Source: Planctomycetota bacterium
GTDB lineage: Bacteria; Planctomycetota; Planctomycetia; Planctomycetales; Planctomycetaceae
DNA length: 64,000 nucleotides
Direction of reading: 5' to 3'
NCBI GenBank assembly: GCA_022600195.1
Contig: JAHZKX010000055.1
Location: 41,785-105,784, forward strand
A program made the translations under genes and the position numbers. Every line of letters starts with the position of its first letter. The stretch's first letter is position 1. This document shows positions 9,829 to 18,570 of the stretch, piece by piece. The notes below the pieces were generated by a model. It was given only the letters and a program-made list of their open reading frames with translations, had not been told where the DNA came from and made no database searches.

Positions 9829-11037
9829 TTAATTTTCTCTTGGGGTCGGCTCTTGCGACATTAGTTTATCCACATCATCCAGAGACACTTTCAACACTTC
9901 CATGGTCTGTTTCGCACCAGAGAATGCAACCAGTAAAGATCCGTCATGCTCAATGATGTGTGGATAATCAACGTGACGTCTACCGACCAGATAGAAAAGA
10001 TCCGTAAACACAAGCCCATCCAGGCTGATCGCCAATGTCATGGGATCACGTCGACGCGGATTGGAATTGGACACCATCGCATAGTAACCGCGTGAAGTAC
10101 GCAATACGAAGAATTTACTGGTGGCATCCGGAAAGTTAGTTTTGACAATCGGACTCCATGTACGACCATTGTCGATAGAATAAGTGCGGAGCAATCGTCC
10201 GGAACGGCCATTGTCTCGAATCAAGCCAACAATGTTTTTTCCATCAGGTAGCACGTACCAGTATGGTTCTTCTGGTCGCCCCTTCCCGTCGTAGCTTGCA
10301 AGAGGGAGTATCTCCCATTGATTAAATGATTTTTCGCCGCCAAGCATCACAGTGACTTGCCTACGATGATCGCGCCGTGTCATCATGAATTGCCCCGATG
10401 GTAATCGCTTGGGAGGAAAATTGTTGAGCGTGTCATCGCGAACAGTGCCATATGCTTCCCAGGTCGCCTCCTCTTTATTCCAGCGGAACGCTTCCAGACT
10501 CAACCCTTTACCGGGATAAGCGGGGGCGTTGAAATGACTCGCCAGCGCCAGTAGTTCACCATCACGAACCCAGAGTCCGCGGGCAATCCAGCCGAACCCC
10601 TCGATCCAGGGTGGTCCCGATAAAGCAGCAGGCTTACTCCAGTTCAATCCATCTTTACTGGTAGAATATGAAACCCGTGTATCAGGCAGATCATGACCGG
10701 GAACAACATTGCGGTGCTGCTCCAGGGTGAGTTTAGCTCGCCTCTTACCAGGCCCGTCGCTCCACATCGCCCAATAGTGGCCATCAAAAAATGCAAGATA
10801 GGCATGCTGGTGTACCCAGTTGCCCCCTTGATCACGCACATCACTGATTATGGTGTGTTGGGTCGGCACTTTGGGAAGTTGTGCGAAATCAATCTTCTCA
10901 GGATCTTTTCCCGTTTTCGAAAGATTCAACATCAAAGCCGACTCTGGATTCTCTATCGGATGTGGAATCTCTGCGCCGACATAGGAAACGATACTGCCAA
11001 AACAAAAGCACATGCCAAATAGAAATAATCGTCTCAT
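9829..11037 (-). CDS. Secreted sialidase-like (Asp-box) protein
   Basis: 402 residues with a signal peptide (1-22, ending Y-V-G-A). The body reads as a six-bladed beta-propeller of the exo-alpha-sialidase / BNR type: Asp-box-like turns appear as S-T-S-K-D-G-L-N-W and S-I-D-N-G-R-T-W, and a third degenerate one as S-L-D-G-L-V-F. In planctomycetes such proteins rarely have proven sialidase activity, and the sialidase Arg triad cannot be assigned with certainty by eye. It probably binds or trims sugars outside the membrane. It lies 73 bases downstream of the PHP hydrolase gene, in the same direction, and may share its transcript. Confidence 0.8.
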   Translation of the reverse strand: MRRLFLFGMCFCFGSIVSYVGAEIPHPIENPESALMLNLSKTGKDPEKIDFAQLPKVPTQHTIISDVRDQGGNWVHQHAYLAFFDGHYWAMWSDGPGKRRAKLTLEQHRNVVPGHDLPDTRVSYSTSKDGLNWSKPAALSGPPWIEGFGWIARGLWVRDGELLALASHFNAPAYPGKGLSLEAFRWNKEEATWEAYGTVRDDTLNNFPPKRLPSGQFMMTRRDHRRQVTVMLGGEKSFNQWEILPLASYDGKGRPEEPYWYVLPDGKNIVGLIRDNGRSGRLLRTYSIDNGRTWSPIVKTNFPDATSKFFVLRTSRGYYAMVSNSNPRRRDPMTLAISLDGLVFTDLFYLVGRRHVDYPHIIEHDGSLLVAFSGAKQTMEVLKVSLDDVDKLMSQEPTPREN

Positions 11038-11110
11038 TTACAAACCTTCCGGGAAACGCATCATTGAGAAGTGAAATAGAGAGACCGAACGCTTTACGTC
11101 CTGACCCGTT

Positions 11111-13102
11111 CTATTGAGAACCTTCCTTGAGCAGGTCTATAACATGCAGCAGGACAGCTGAGTCGGCTTTAACAGCTTCGGTATCCAGTAGCTTTTTTTG
11201 CTGATTCGAAGTGAGCTTTATTCCCGCCTTTTTATATTTCGAGATCAACCGTCTGGCAGTTTCACGCGGCGAGCGATATTTCTTGTCGCCGTCGATATCC
11301 AGATAGATTGGGTTTGTGATAGCCTGTGTCGCCTTACCGTAGGTTGTCCAGCCGGGAAGAGTAATACCATCGCCCAAAACAAAAGCCACGACATGCGCAT
11401 CATGAGCGGGGACTTTGATCTTGAATTCAAGCCTCTGATCGGTAGGCTGGTCAATTTTCGATTTGATCGTTTTCTGAGCAACGCGCTTTCCATTCACATA
11501 AATCATGGCATCGCGAGGACGAATCCACGAGGGCGCAGCGACTCTTAAACTGACTTTTATCTTTGTTCCTTCAATCACTTCAGCCGCCGGAACAAGATCT
11601 CCCATCCCATATTGCTCGGCAATACTCAAGTTGGCAAAGATACCAGAGGACACGACTGCACGTCCTTCAAGAAAGGCCCGATAGACATCTTTACTATCGA
11701 TGCCAGCAACATTGTCAGTGCGGCTTTTGAGATAGGTACGTGCTTGTCCCACCGGATCGTTGACCGTATGGGAATCAGTAGCGCCCACAGCGGTAAGCCG
11801 TAAGCCTCGATTGAGAAGCGACATCCAATCTTCAAGTGCGTAGAAAAAGTCGGGTGTTTCATTGGCAGGCTGCGCCACTTCGAGCCCATTGAAACTAAAC
11901 TCCGGTCCTTCAACCCTCCCGCCGGTACTGCGAGTGAAACGGAAACGGCCAAAAGGTCCCTTCGCAATCGTAGGCCAATACGGGTGATTCAGGATCACAA
12001 CCTCTGCCCCTTTTTTACGCATATCAGCAATCAACTTCGTCCAGTCTTCACTTTTCAGAAACAAAGGGTTCCGCCCTTTTACACCGCCGGGAACGGCCTT
12101 TGACGGATCAAGAGGAAAGGCAGTAAAATGCCCATTGTGGGTTGTGACTTCATCGCCGGAGATCGAATAAAAATGAGCATTGGTACCGGAGGCCCGCTGA
12201 TACTTCGAGTAATCTGAAATGTGATTATGATCGGTGGCGATAGCAATCTCGACCCCTTCCCCGGCAATGGTAATCATGCGCTCTTCATAGGTCGCGTTTC
12301 CATGACCGCTGCCAGGCAATGTATGAATATGACTATCGCAGGCCAGAAAGCCTTTGGTATCGACCTCGCGCGAAATCACCAGCTTATGACTCTGTGATTG
12401 CCGACCATCAACTACGATTGACTGTTTGGCAACCCCCCATTCCATACCGCGCGTTGCGTACAGGGTATACTTGCCAGGAGGCAATGCAAAAGTATCACCG
12501 ACCCCAAGCGTGTAGAGAATTCCAGGACGAACCGCATTCGTCGCTGTGCGCACATCATAGAGTTTTACAAGTTGCCCCAGTTCATTCACAACCGTAATAC
12601 GCGCCGGAACAGGCTGCCCCTCTGCTGTCTTGACCTTCACGGCAATGGTTTTCAGTTGCAGCGCCTGTTTTAATGTGCGGGGATCTAACTCGATTTTGCG
12701 TAACACTGCAGGCTGCCCTCGACCAGTTACCGTCAAGATGTTCTCGCCCGCTTTAAGGACATTAGGAGGAACAACCATACCAATTCGATGAAATCCATCG
12801 TGTGTTTTATCCGCTCCGGTCTGTGGAAGGTGTGCCTCAAGACGTCCGAGTACTTTCTCATTGAGTTTGACGGCCCAATATCCACCCGAACTTTGTTTCT
12901 TCATATTTTGTTCGAACAGAAGCGCAAATTCGGTTGGATTGACAGTGCCCGTAAAAATCTTTTTATATGTTTGCTTGCCTTGAATTTGATGTGAATCACC
13001 ATCGATAGAAATCGACTTCTCAGCAGCTTCAATCGTGCCTGCGGAAATAGCGATCCCACAGATTCCTGATAGAATAAGATTCTTGATATGACGAATGTCC
13101 AT
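11111..13102 (-). CDS. CehA/McbA-type PHP metallohydrolase, secreted
   Basis: 663 residues. A signal peptide spans 1-27; residues ~35-245 form beta-rich domains (a jelly-roll-like part, then a carboxypeptidase-regulatory-like part with L-P-P-G-K-Y-T-L). The PHP domain starts at about 250. Metal ligands are H258-x-H260, D291-H292-x-H294, a later N-H-P-Y-W and A-T-D-S-H. Proteins of this architecture are annotated as CehA/McbA family metallohydrolases, named after carbaryl hydrolases, but the family is wide and many members have unknown ester or phosphoester substrates. The start ATG has GGAG at a suitable spacing. It leads a probable two-gene unit with the sialidase-like gene downstream. Confidence 0.85.
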   Translation of the reverse strand: MDIRHIKNLILSGICGIAISAGTIEAAEKSISIDGDSHQIQGKQTYKKIFTGTVNPTEFALLFEQNMKKQSSGGYWAVKLNEKVLGRLEAHLPQTGADKTHDGFHRIGMVVPPNVLKAGENILTVTGRGQPAVLRKIELDPRTLKQALQLKTIAVKVKTAEGQPVPARITVVNELGQLVKLYDVRTATNAVRPGILYTLGVGDTFALPPGKYTLYATRGMEWGVAKQSIVVDGRQSQSHKLVISREVDTKGFLACDSHIHTLPGSGHGNATYEERMITIAGEGVEIAIATDHNHISDYSKYQRASGTNAHFYSISGDEVTTHNGHFTAFPLDPSKAVPGGVKGRNPLFLKSEDWTKLIADMRKKGAEVVILNHPYWPTIAKGPFGRFRFTRSTGGRVEGPEFSFNGLEVAQPANETPDFFYALEDWMSLLNRGLRLTAVGATDSHTVNDPVGQARTYLKSRTDNVAGIDSKDVYRAFLEGRAVVSSGIFANLSIAEQYGMGDLVPAAEVIEGTKIKVSLRVAAPSWIRPRDAMIYVNGKRVAQKTIKSKIDQPTDQRLEFKIKVPAHDAHVVAFVLGDGITLPGWTTYGKATQAITNPIYLDIDGDKKYRSPRETARRLISKYKKAGIKLTSNQQKKLLDTEAVKADSAVLLHVIDLLKEGSQ

Positions 13103-13716
13103 AAACTGGACTCCTTTTAATTACTTGATGTTTTCAATGCTGGCACGGCAGCCTTTAGTTTGAACTCTTTCTCAGATATCAAAACCATGAAGCTCTTGAT
13201 ACTCGACACGATCAAACACTCTAACAATACATCTCCTCTCCTGTCTACAATCTCTCTCCCCGGTATGACGGCTCCTACTCCAGTCATACCTGCAAAATGT
13301 TAATCTCCAACAGACTCGCTTTTTTAGAACTGAATCGTCCCGGGATTGTTATAGCGCCACAATGAAGATCACTTTCATATGTAAGATCTCCTTTAAGCTG
13401 TTTAACTGTTTGTTGTTTGATTTGGATTGATCAGCCTTATCAGCAAGCGTGAATTGCTTCTGCCGTTTTTCAAACAACATTTATAAATTATTAGTTTTGC
13501 TGACTTCAACGCTATATTTTTCTCGATTTTTTATTGATTTCTGGTATGATTGACGCGTGCGTAGGTTCTTTGAATCTGTAAATTTTTCAACTGGATCGCA
13601 CGTACGCCTACCTAAATTCTCTCCAGAGGTGTGAACTGTTTGACCACTGTTCCGTATTCGATAATCCAAGTTTATCTCGAAACATTACACTGACGCAAAA
13701 CCCCAATGGTTAAAAT
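13103..13716. other. Divergent intergenic region, 614 bases
   Basis: This lies between a leftward and a rightward operon and should hold both promoters. No strong coding frame is present. It contains two clean inverted repeats: GGTATGAC with GTCATACC (13262-13290) and TGTTGTTTGA with TCAAACAACA (13411-13420 and 13470-13479). A TATGAT that could serve as a -10 box lies at about 13545-13550 but has no good -35 partner. Confidence 0.5.
13262..13290. repeat. 8-bp perfect inverted repeat
   Basis: The arms GGTATGAC (13262-13269) and GTCATACC (13283-13290) flank a 13-base loop. No T-run follows on either side, so it is more likely an operator or leader structure than a terminator. Its role is unknown. 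Confidence 0.45.
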
Positions 13717-16350
13717 ATGAATGGTTTGAACAAATATATTCTTAGTTATCTGCTTTTGTTGTTATGCACCTGCAGCATTACACCGGCTCACGCCAATCCC
13801 GCGAATCGACGCGCATTTGCCCGCTACTTCGGCAGTTATCTGACAGAGAACTTAAATTCTTGCAGCACCTGTCATGTGCGGGCGCATGCCAATGGCGCTG
13901 AGTCACTTGATGAGATCCCACACAATCCGTTTGGAAACCAGTTGAAAATTGCCGAGGATAAACTACTCAAAGAAAAGAGCGATACCAGCATCGAAGTGCG
14001 ATTGAAATTGCTCGCTGAGCAAGATGCAGATGGAGATGGGTTTTCCAATCTGCAGGAAATCCTGATCGGGACTGCTCCCGGTGATAAGACAAAATTCCCT
14101 GATGCAGCTTCTGCGAAAAAATTGCAGAAGTTAACGGCTAAATTTACTGAGTATCAAAACCGCTACGCCTGGAAACCGTTCAAGCCGATCAAACGTCCCG
14201 AAGTACCCGTTGTGGAAAATGCAAATTGGCCTCGAAACTCGATTGATCATTTCATTGCCGCAGGTCACAAACGAGAAGGATTAAAACACACGATTGAAGC
14301 CGAGCCGACGGTTCTGCTCAGACGCGTTTATCTCGATTTAATTGGGTTGAACCCGACTCCGAAGGAAATCCGAGACTTCACCCGGGCACAAAAAACAAAC
14401 CCTAAAGCATATGAAGAAGTCGTCGCGCGTTTGCTGGACCATCCCGCTTATGGCGAACGCTGGGGACGGCACTGGATGGATGTCTGGCGCTACAGCGATT
14501 GGGCCGGTTACAAAAAAGCCCTTCGCGTGAGTCAACGACACATCTGGCATTGGCGGGACTGGATCATAGAGTCTCTGAACGTCGACAAAGGTTACGACCA
14601 GATGATTGTCGAAATGATCGCTGCAGATGAACTCAAGCCGGATGACTGGGGTACCATGCGTGCAACGGGATTCCTGGCACGAAACTACCATGCGAAGCGC
14701 GATCAATGGATGGACGACGTCGTCAAACACACTTCACAGGCCTTTCTCGGAATCACCGTTGGCTGTGCGAAATGTCACGATCATATGTACGATCCGATTA
14801 AGCAAACCGAATATTATAATATGCGTGCGATTTTTGAAACGTATCATGTTCGCACTGACCGTGTGGCCGGTGTGCTTGATACTTCTAAAAATGGTATCCC
14901 ACGCGCCTACGATAGATCGATCTCTGCTAAGACCTGGTTTCTTGAACAAGGTGATGAACGACGACCCGTCAAAGACAAAAGCGTTCCCCCCGGAGTACCC
15001 GCATTTCTCGGCGGAACCTATGAAGTAAAACCGGTCTCACTGCCGATGGTCGCCAGTCAACCAGCGCAACGGGATTTTGAAAAAAAAGATTTACTCACTC
15101 AGGCAAAACAAGCGATGGATCAGGCAAAACAGGATGAACAACGCCTGGCTGCCAAAAGTAATCTGGCCGTTTTAGAAGCGCAACTGGCAATCGAAAAACT
15201 GGAAATCGCCGGCGACAAAAAGTCGGACACATGGAAGACCGCTGCCAAAAACCTGGTCACCTTGCAGCGACAGGCTGCGATCGAGGCAGCGAAGTGGAAA
15301 TTAACCTCAGCAAATCAGAGTCAAAAAGAGGCGCAGGAAGCCTTAGAGAAAGCCCAAAAGGCGAAGAAGAAAACGAACATCGCCAGAGCAAAACAACAAT
15401 TGGATAAAGCTGGCAAACAGCACAAAGCAGCAATGGCGCAACTCAAAAAAGCCAAAGAGGCTTCCGGCAAAGAGCTGACCACGAAATACACGCCGCGTAA
15501 ACAACTGAAATATCCAAAAGAAAGTACGGGGCGCCGATTGGCTTTTGCGCGTTGGCTGACTGAGAAAAACAATCCACTCACCGCTCGCGTGGCAATGAAT
15601 CATATCTGGTTGCGCCATTTCGGCCAGCCCATTGTGCCCACGGTGAACGAATTTGGTGGCAATGGTCGTGAACCGACTCACCCCGCTCTGCTGGACTGGC
15701 TTGCTTCGGAATTAATCAGGCGAAACTGGAGCATGAAACAAATGCATCAATTGATCGTCACCAGTGCCACCTACCGCATGGCAGGAACTGGACCAAAAGA
15801 AAACTTTCAAATTGATCCTGACAATAAGTTTCTCTGGAAGAAACCGTCTCGACGCATGGAAGGAGAAATCGTTCGCGATAATCTGCTGTTTATTCCTGGG
15901 CGACTCGACTCTCAAATGGGAGGGGCCGACATCGACAATACGAAAGCCCAGGATTCCCGTCGAAAGAGCATCTACCTCAGACATGCACACGAAAAATTAG
16001 TTGAGTTTGTTCAGATATTTGATGGTCCCAGTGTCTCTGAATGCTATATGCGCGAAACAAGTGTCCAACCTCATCAGGCACTGGCTCTGGCGAATAGTCA
16101 ATTAACGTATCATGCCAGTAAAGATCTGACTGCAAAAATTTATAAACAGACTGCAGGAAAAGTTGATCCGTTCATTGAGGAAGCCTTTTTGCATATTTTG
16201 TCTCGCTTACCAAACAAGGAAGAACAGAAACTTTGCCGCGATTTCCTTGCTGATTCAGCCAGGGACCCGAACAGCCCGCCAACTCAGTTGGAATTCCAGA
16301 AATTGATTACCGTTCTTTTCAACCATAATGATTTCGTCACGATCCGTTAA
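13717..16350 (+). CDS. DUF1549/DUF1553 cytochrome-like protein with coiled coil
   Basis: 877 residues. A signal peptide (1-26) is followed by a heme-type C49-S-T-C-H53, then an EF-hand/thrombospondin type 3-like calcium loop D-A-D-G-D-G-F-S-N-L-Q-E. DUF1549 occupies about 165-390 with C-A-K-C-H-D-H-M-Y-D-P. A long Ala/Lys/Gln-rich coiled coil spans about 455-585, and DUF1553 runs from about 600 to the end. Compared with the 1063-residue paralogue it lacks the LamG insert and has the coiled coil instead. Its final residues H-N-D-F-V-T-I-R and the DNA around the stop codon nearly match the paralogue ending at 35620. It leads an apparent operon with DUF1501, an ECF sigma factor and a kinase. The start has only a weak ribosome site. 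Confidence 0.9.
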   Translation: MNGLNKYILSYLLLLLCTCSITPAHANPANRRAFARYFGSYLTENLNSCSTCHVRAHANGAESLDEIPHNPFGNQLKIAEDKLLKEKSDTSIEVRLKLLAEQDADGDGFSNLQEILIGTAPGDKTKFPDAASAKKLQKLTAKFTEYQNRYAWKPFKPIKRPEVPVVENANWPRNSIDHFIAAGHKREGLKHTIEAEPTVLLRRVYLDLIGLNPTPKEIRDFTRAQKTNPKAYEEVVARLLDHPAYGERWGRHWMDVWRYSDWAGYKKALRVSQRHIWHWRDWIIESLNVDKGYDQMIVEMIAADELKPDDWGTMRATGFLARNYHAKRDQWMDDVVKHTSQAFLGITVGCAKCHDHMYDPIKQTEYYNMRAIFETYHVRTDRVAGVLDTSKNGIPRAYDRSISAKTWFLEQGDERRPVKDKSVPPGVPAFLGGTYEVKPVSLPMVASQPAQRDFEKKDLLTQAKQAMDQAKQDEQRLAAKSNLAVLEAQLAIEKLEIAGDKKSDTWKTAAKNLVTLQRQAAIEAAKWKLTSANQSQKEAQEALEKAQKAKKKTNIARAKQQLDKAGKQHKAAMAQLKKAKEASGKELTTKYTPRKQLKYPKESTGRRLAFARWLTEKNNPLTARVAMNHIWLRHFGQPIVPTVNEFGGNGREPTHPALLDWLASELIRRNWSMKQMHQLIVTSATYRMAGTGPKENFQIDPDNKFLWKKPSRRMEGEIVRDNLLFIPGRLDSQMGGADIDNTKAQDSRRKSIYLRHAHEKLVEFVQIFDGPSVSECYMRETSVQPHQALALANSQLTYHASKDLTAKIYKQTAGKVDPFIEEAFLHILSRLPNKEEQKLCRDFLADSARDPNSPPTQLEFQKLITVLFNHNDFVTIR

Positions 16351-16386
16351 CGATCAGACGCCGCGTAATATTTGAAAGACATCGAG

Positions 16387-17868
16387 ATGCTCTCACAACC
16401 CAATATGAACCGCCGCTCTTTTTTGAACGAGACAGGCATGGGCATGACTGGCATGGCCCTCTCTTCACTTTTATTTCAAGAGGGAGAATTACAGGCAGTG
16501 GAAGCTGGCTCAGGTCGGCATCTGGCTCCACGTGCAAAATCGGTGATCTGGATTTTTCTGATTGGAGGCCTGAGTCACCTGGAAAGCTTTGATCCAAAAC
16601 CGGCCCTCAATAAGTATGCTGGTAAATCCATTGATGAAACGCCTTTCGCAGAGGCAGTCCTCAATAAAGACAAGATTAACAAAGTCTTGCTCGATCCCGC
16701 CAAACAAAAACGCGAAGTCTTTAAAGCTTTGATGCCATTGCAAACGGGATTCAAAAAATATGGCGAAAGTGGATTAGAAATTAGTGACTGGTTCCCGAAT
16801 CTGGGTTCCTGTGCCGATGACCTTTCATTAATTCGTTCGATGTGGACGATTGATAACAACCACGGCGCGCAATTGACTTACCATACTGGCCGTAAAATTA
16901 CAGAAGGTGCATTTCCCACCGTGGGATCATGGGTCAGTTATGGCCTGGGTTCCGCAAATCAGAATCTGCCGCACTATGTCGTTTTGGGCAACCCCAGTGC
17001 TGATTGCTGTGGGGCAGCCTGGACTCACGGGTCTGCCTACTTAGGCCCGGAACATGCCGGCGTTCGATTGAAAGTCGACAGGAAACAACCCCTCCCCTTT
17101 GTCCGATCAGCGGATGAAACGCTCAGCCCAGTGGAACAGGAAAAGATGTTCGGATTGCTGGGGAAACTGAATCGACAAACGGGAATTCAATACCCGGACG
17201 ATCAACATCTACAAGCCCGGATTAAATCTTACGAACTCGCATTTCAAATGCAATCGACCATTCCGGAAGTCATGCGATTTCAGGAAGAGCCAAAACATGT
17301 CCAGAACCTCTATGGTCTGAATGGCTCAACAACGAAAAGTTTTGGCGAGAAATGCCTGGCCGCACGACGTCTGACTGAGCAGGGTGTCCGTTTCATCCAG
17401 TTATTTCATGGGTATCGCGGAAACGCAGGCGCATGGGACTCACACAGGAATATCAAAAGACTACATTCCCAACTTGCCAAACAGGTGGATCAGCCCATTG
17501 CAGGGTTGATTAAAGACTTGAAACTGCGTGGTTTACTGGATGAAACGATGGTTGTAATTGGCTCGGAATTCGGAAGAACTCCCGGGGCCGAACTTCGCAA
17601 AGGTGACAGTTCTGTTCAAGCCACAGGACGCGATCATCACCCGCATGGATTCAGTGTTGCCATGGCTGGAGGCGGCATCAAGGGAGGCCATATCCACGGG
17701 TCAACTGATGAACTGGGCTTCCATGCTGTCGAAAACCGACACTACGTAACGGATCTGCATGCGACGGTCTTGCATCAGATGGGACTCGACACCACGCGCC
17801 TTAACTATCCCGGCAGACAGCGTATCGACCGGGATTACGGTGAAGTCATTCACGATATCATCAGCTAA
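16387..17868 (+). CDS. DUF1501 family protein, Tat-exported
   Basis: About 493 residues from ATG 16387; an in-frame TTG 15 bases upstream (16372) and an ATG at 16405 (MNRRSFL) are alternatives. A twin-arginine motif, N-R-R-S-F-L-N-E-T-G, precedes a hydrophobic stretch. DUF1501 hallmarks are I-G-G-L-S-H-L-E-S-F-D-P-K-P, G-S-E-F-G-R-T-P and G-R-D-H-H-P-H-G-F. It follows the DUF1549/1553 gene by 36 bases and is followed 44 bases later by the sigma factor. Like its homologues it is probably a metal-binding exported hydrolase-fold protein that works with its cytochrome-like partner; no reaction is known. It closely resembles the protein at 35665-37155. Confidence 0.92.
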   Translation: MLSQPNMNRRSFLNETGMGMTGMALSSLLFQEGELQAVEAGSGRHLAPRAKSVIWIFLIGGLSHLESFDPKPALNKYAGKSIDETPFAEAVLNKDKINKVLLDPAKQKREVFKALMPLQTGFKKYGESGLEISDWFPNLGSCADDLSLIRSMWTIDNNHGAQLTYHTGRKITEGAFPTVGSWVSYGLGSANQNLPHYVVLGNPSADCCGAAWTHGSAYLGPEHAGVRLKVDRKQPLPFVRSADETLSPVEQEKMFGLLGKLNRQTGIQYPDDQHLQARIKSYELAFQMQSTIPEVMRFQEEPKHVQNLYGLNGSTTKSFGEKCLAARRLTEQGVRFIQLFHGYRGNAGAWDSHRNIKRLHSQLAKQVDQPIAGLIKDLKLRGLLDETMVVIGSEFGRTPGAELRKGDSSVQATGRDHHPHGFSVAMAGGGIKGGHIHGSTDELGFHAVENRHYVTDLHATVLHQMGLDTTRLNYPGRQRIDRDYGEVIHDIIS

Positions 17869-17912
17869 TATTATTCATCTCTATCTACTGAAATGAGAAT
17901 GACCTTATAAAA

Positions 17913-18494
17913 ATGGACACTTCCGCCAGCTTGCTTGAATCACTGCGCGTGGAACCGGAAGGGATTGCATGGCAGACTTTGTGCGACCTTTATTCTCCAA
18001 TGCTACGAAACTGGCTCATTCGAAACGGAGCATCGCAATCAGACGTTGAAGATTTAGTCCAGGATGTTCTCGTTGTGATTGTACGTCGAATCCCAGACTT
18101 TCAACGGGGGTCACAATGCGGTTCATTTCGTAGCTGGCTAAAGACAATTACCATCAATTGCCTGCGTGATCACTGGCGACGAAAAAAAAGACAGGATATT
18201 TCACCTGGTGGGACGGACTTTGTAGCGACAATTAATCAACTGGCGGATCCTCACAGTGGAGTCAGCAAGCTCTGGGATCAAGAGTACAAAGAACAGACCA
18301 TTCATTATTTACTGAATCAGATTCAAGCCCAGTTTTCAGAAAAAACAAGACTTGCTTTTCAACGATTCGTTCTGGATGATTTGAGTGCAGACAAAGTCGC
18401 ACAAGAACTCGATATGTCACCCAATGCCGTATTCATTGCCAAGTCACGTGTGATGGCGTGTTTGCGTGAGTATGGGCAGGGTCTAATTGACTGA
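17913..18494 (+). CDS. ECF-type RNA polymerase sigma factor
   Basis: 193 residues. Region 2 is clear (D-V-E-D-L-V-Q-D-V-L, followed by F-R-S-W-L-K-T-I-T-I-N-C-L-R-D-H-W-R-R), and region 4 ends with a helix-turn-helix (D-K-V-A-Q-E-L-D-M-S-P-N-A-V-F-I-A-K-S-R). Region 3 is absent, as expected for extracytoplasmic-function sigma factors. It would direct RNA polymerase to a small set of promoters. It lies 44 bases after DUF1501 and 76 before a transmembrane Ser/Thr kinase carrying an anti-sigma-type zinc finger. Comparative work has described planctomycete ECF groups encoded next to such kinases, and this pair fits that pattern. The kinase probably controls its activity. Confidence 0.93.
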   Translation: MDTSASLLESLRVEPEGIAWQTLCDLYSPMLRNWLIRNGASQSDVEDLVQDVLVVIVRRIPDFQRGSQCGSFRSWLKTITINCLRDHWRRKKRQDISPGGTDFVATINQLADPHSGVSKLWDQEYKEQTIHYLLNQIQAQFSEKTRLAFQRFVLDDLSADKVAQELDMSPNAVFIAKSRVMACLREYGQGLID

Positions 18495-18570
18495 TGGAAT
18501 GTTTCATAAAATTCTGACTTGTCGTTTTCGTATTCGCGATTCATTAAGCAAACCAAAACAGAAATAAACA

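Noticed and set aside
9829..11037. Definite sialidase
   Set aside because: Asp-box-like turns are present, but the Arg triad could not be placed with confidence, so only a sialidase-like call is made.
13481..13669. 62-codon minus-strand frame in the divergent spacer
   Set aside because: No ribosome site, low-complexity content and no known motif; more likely non-coding.
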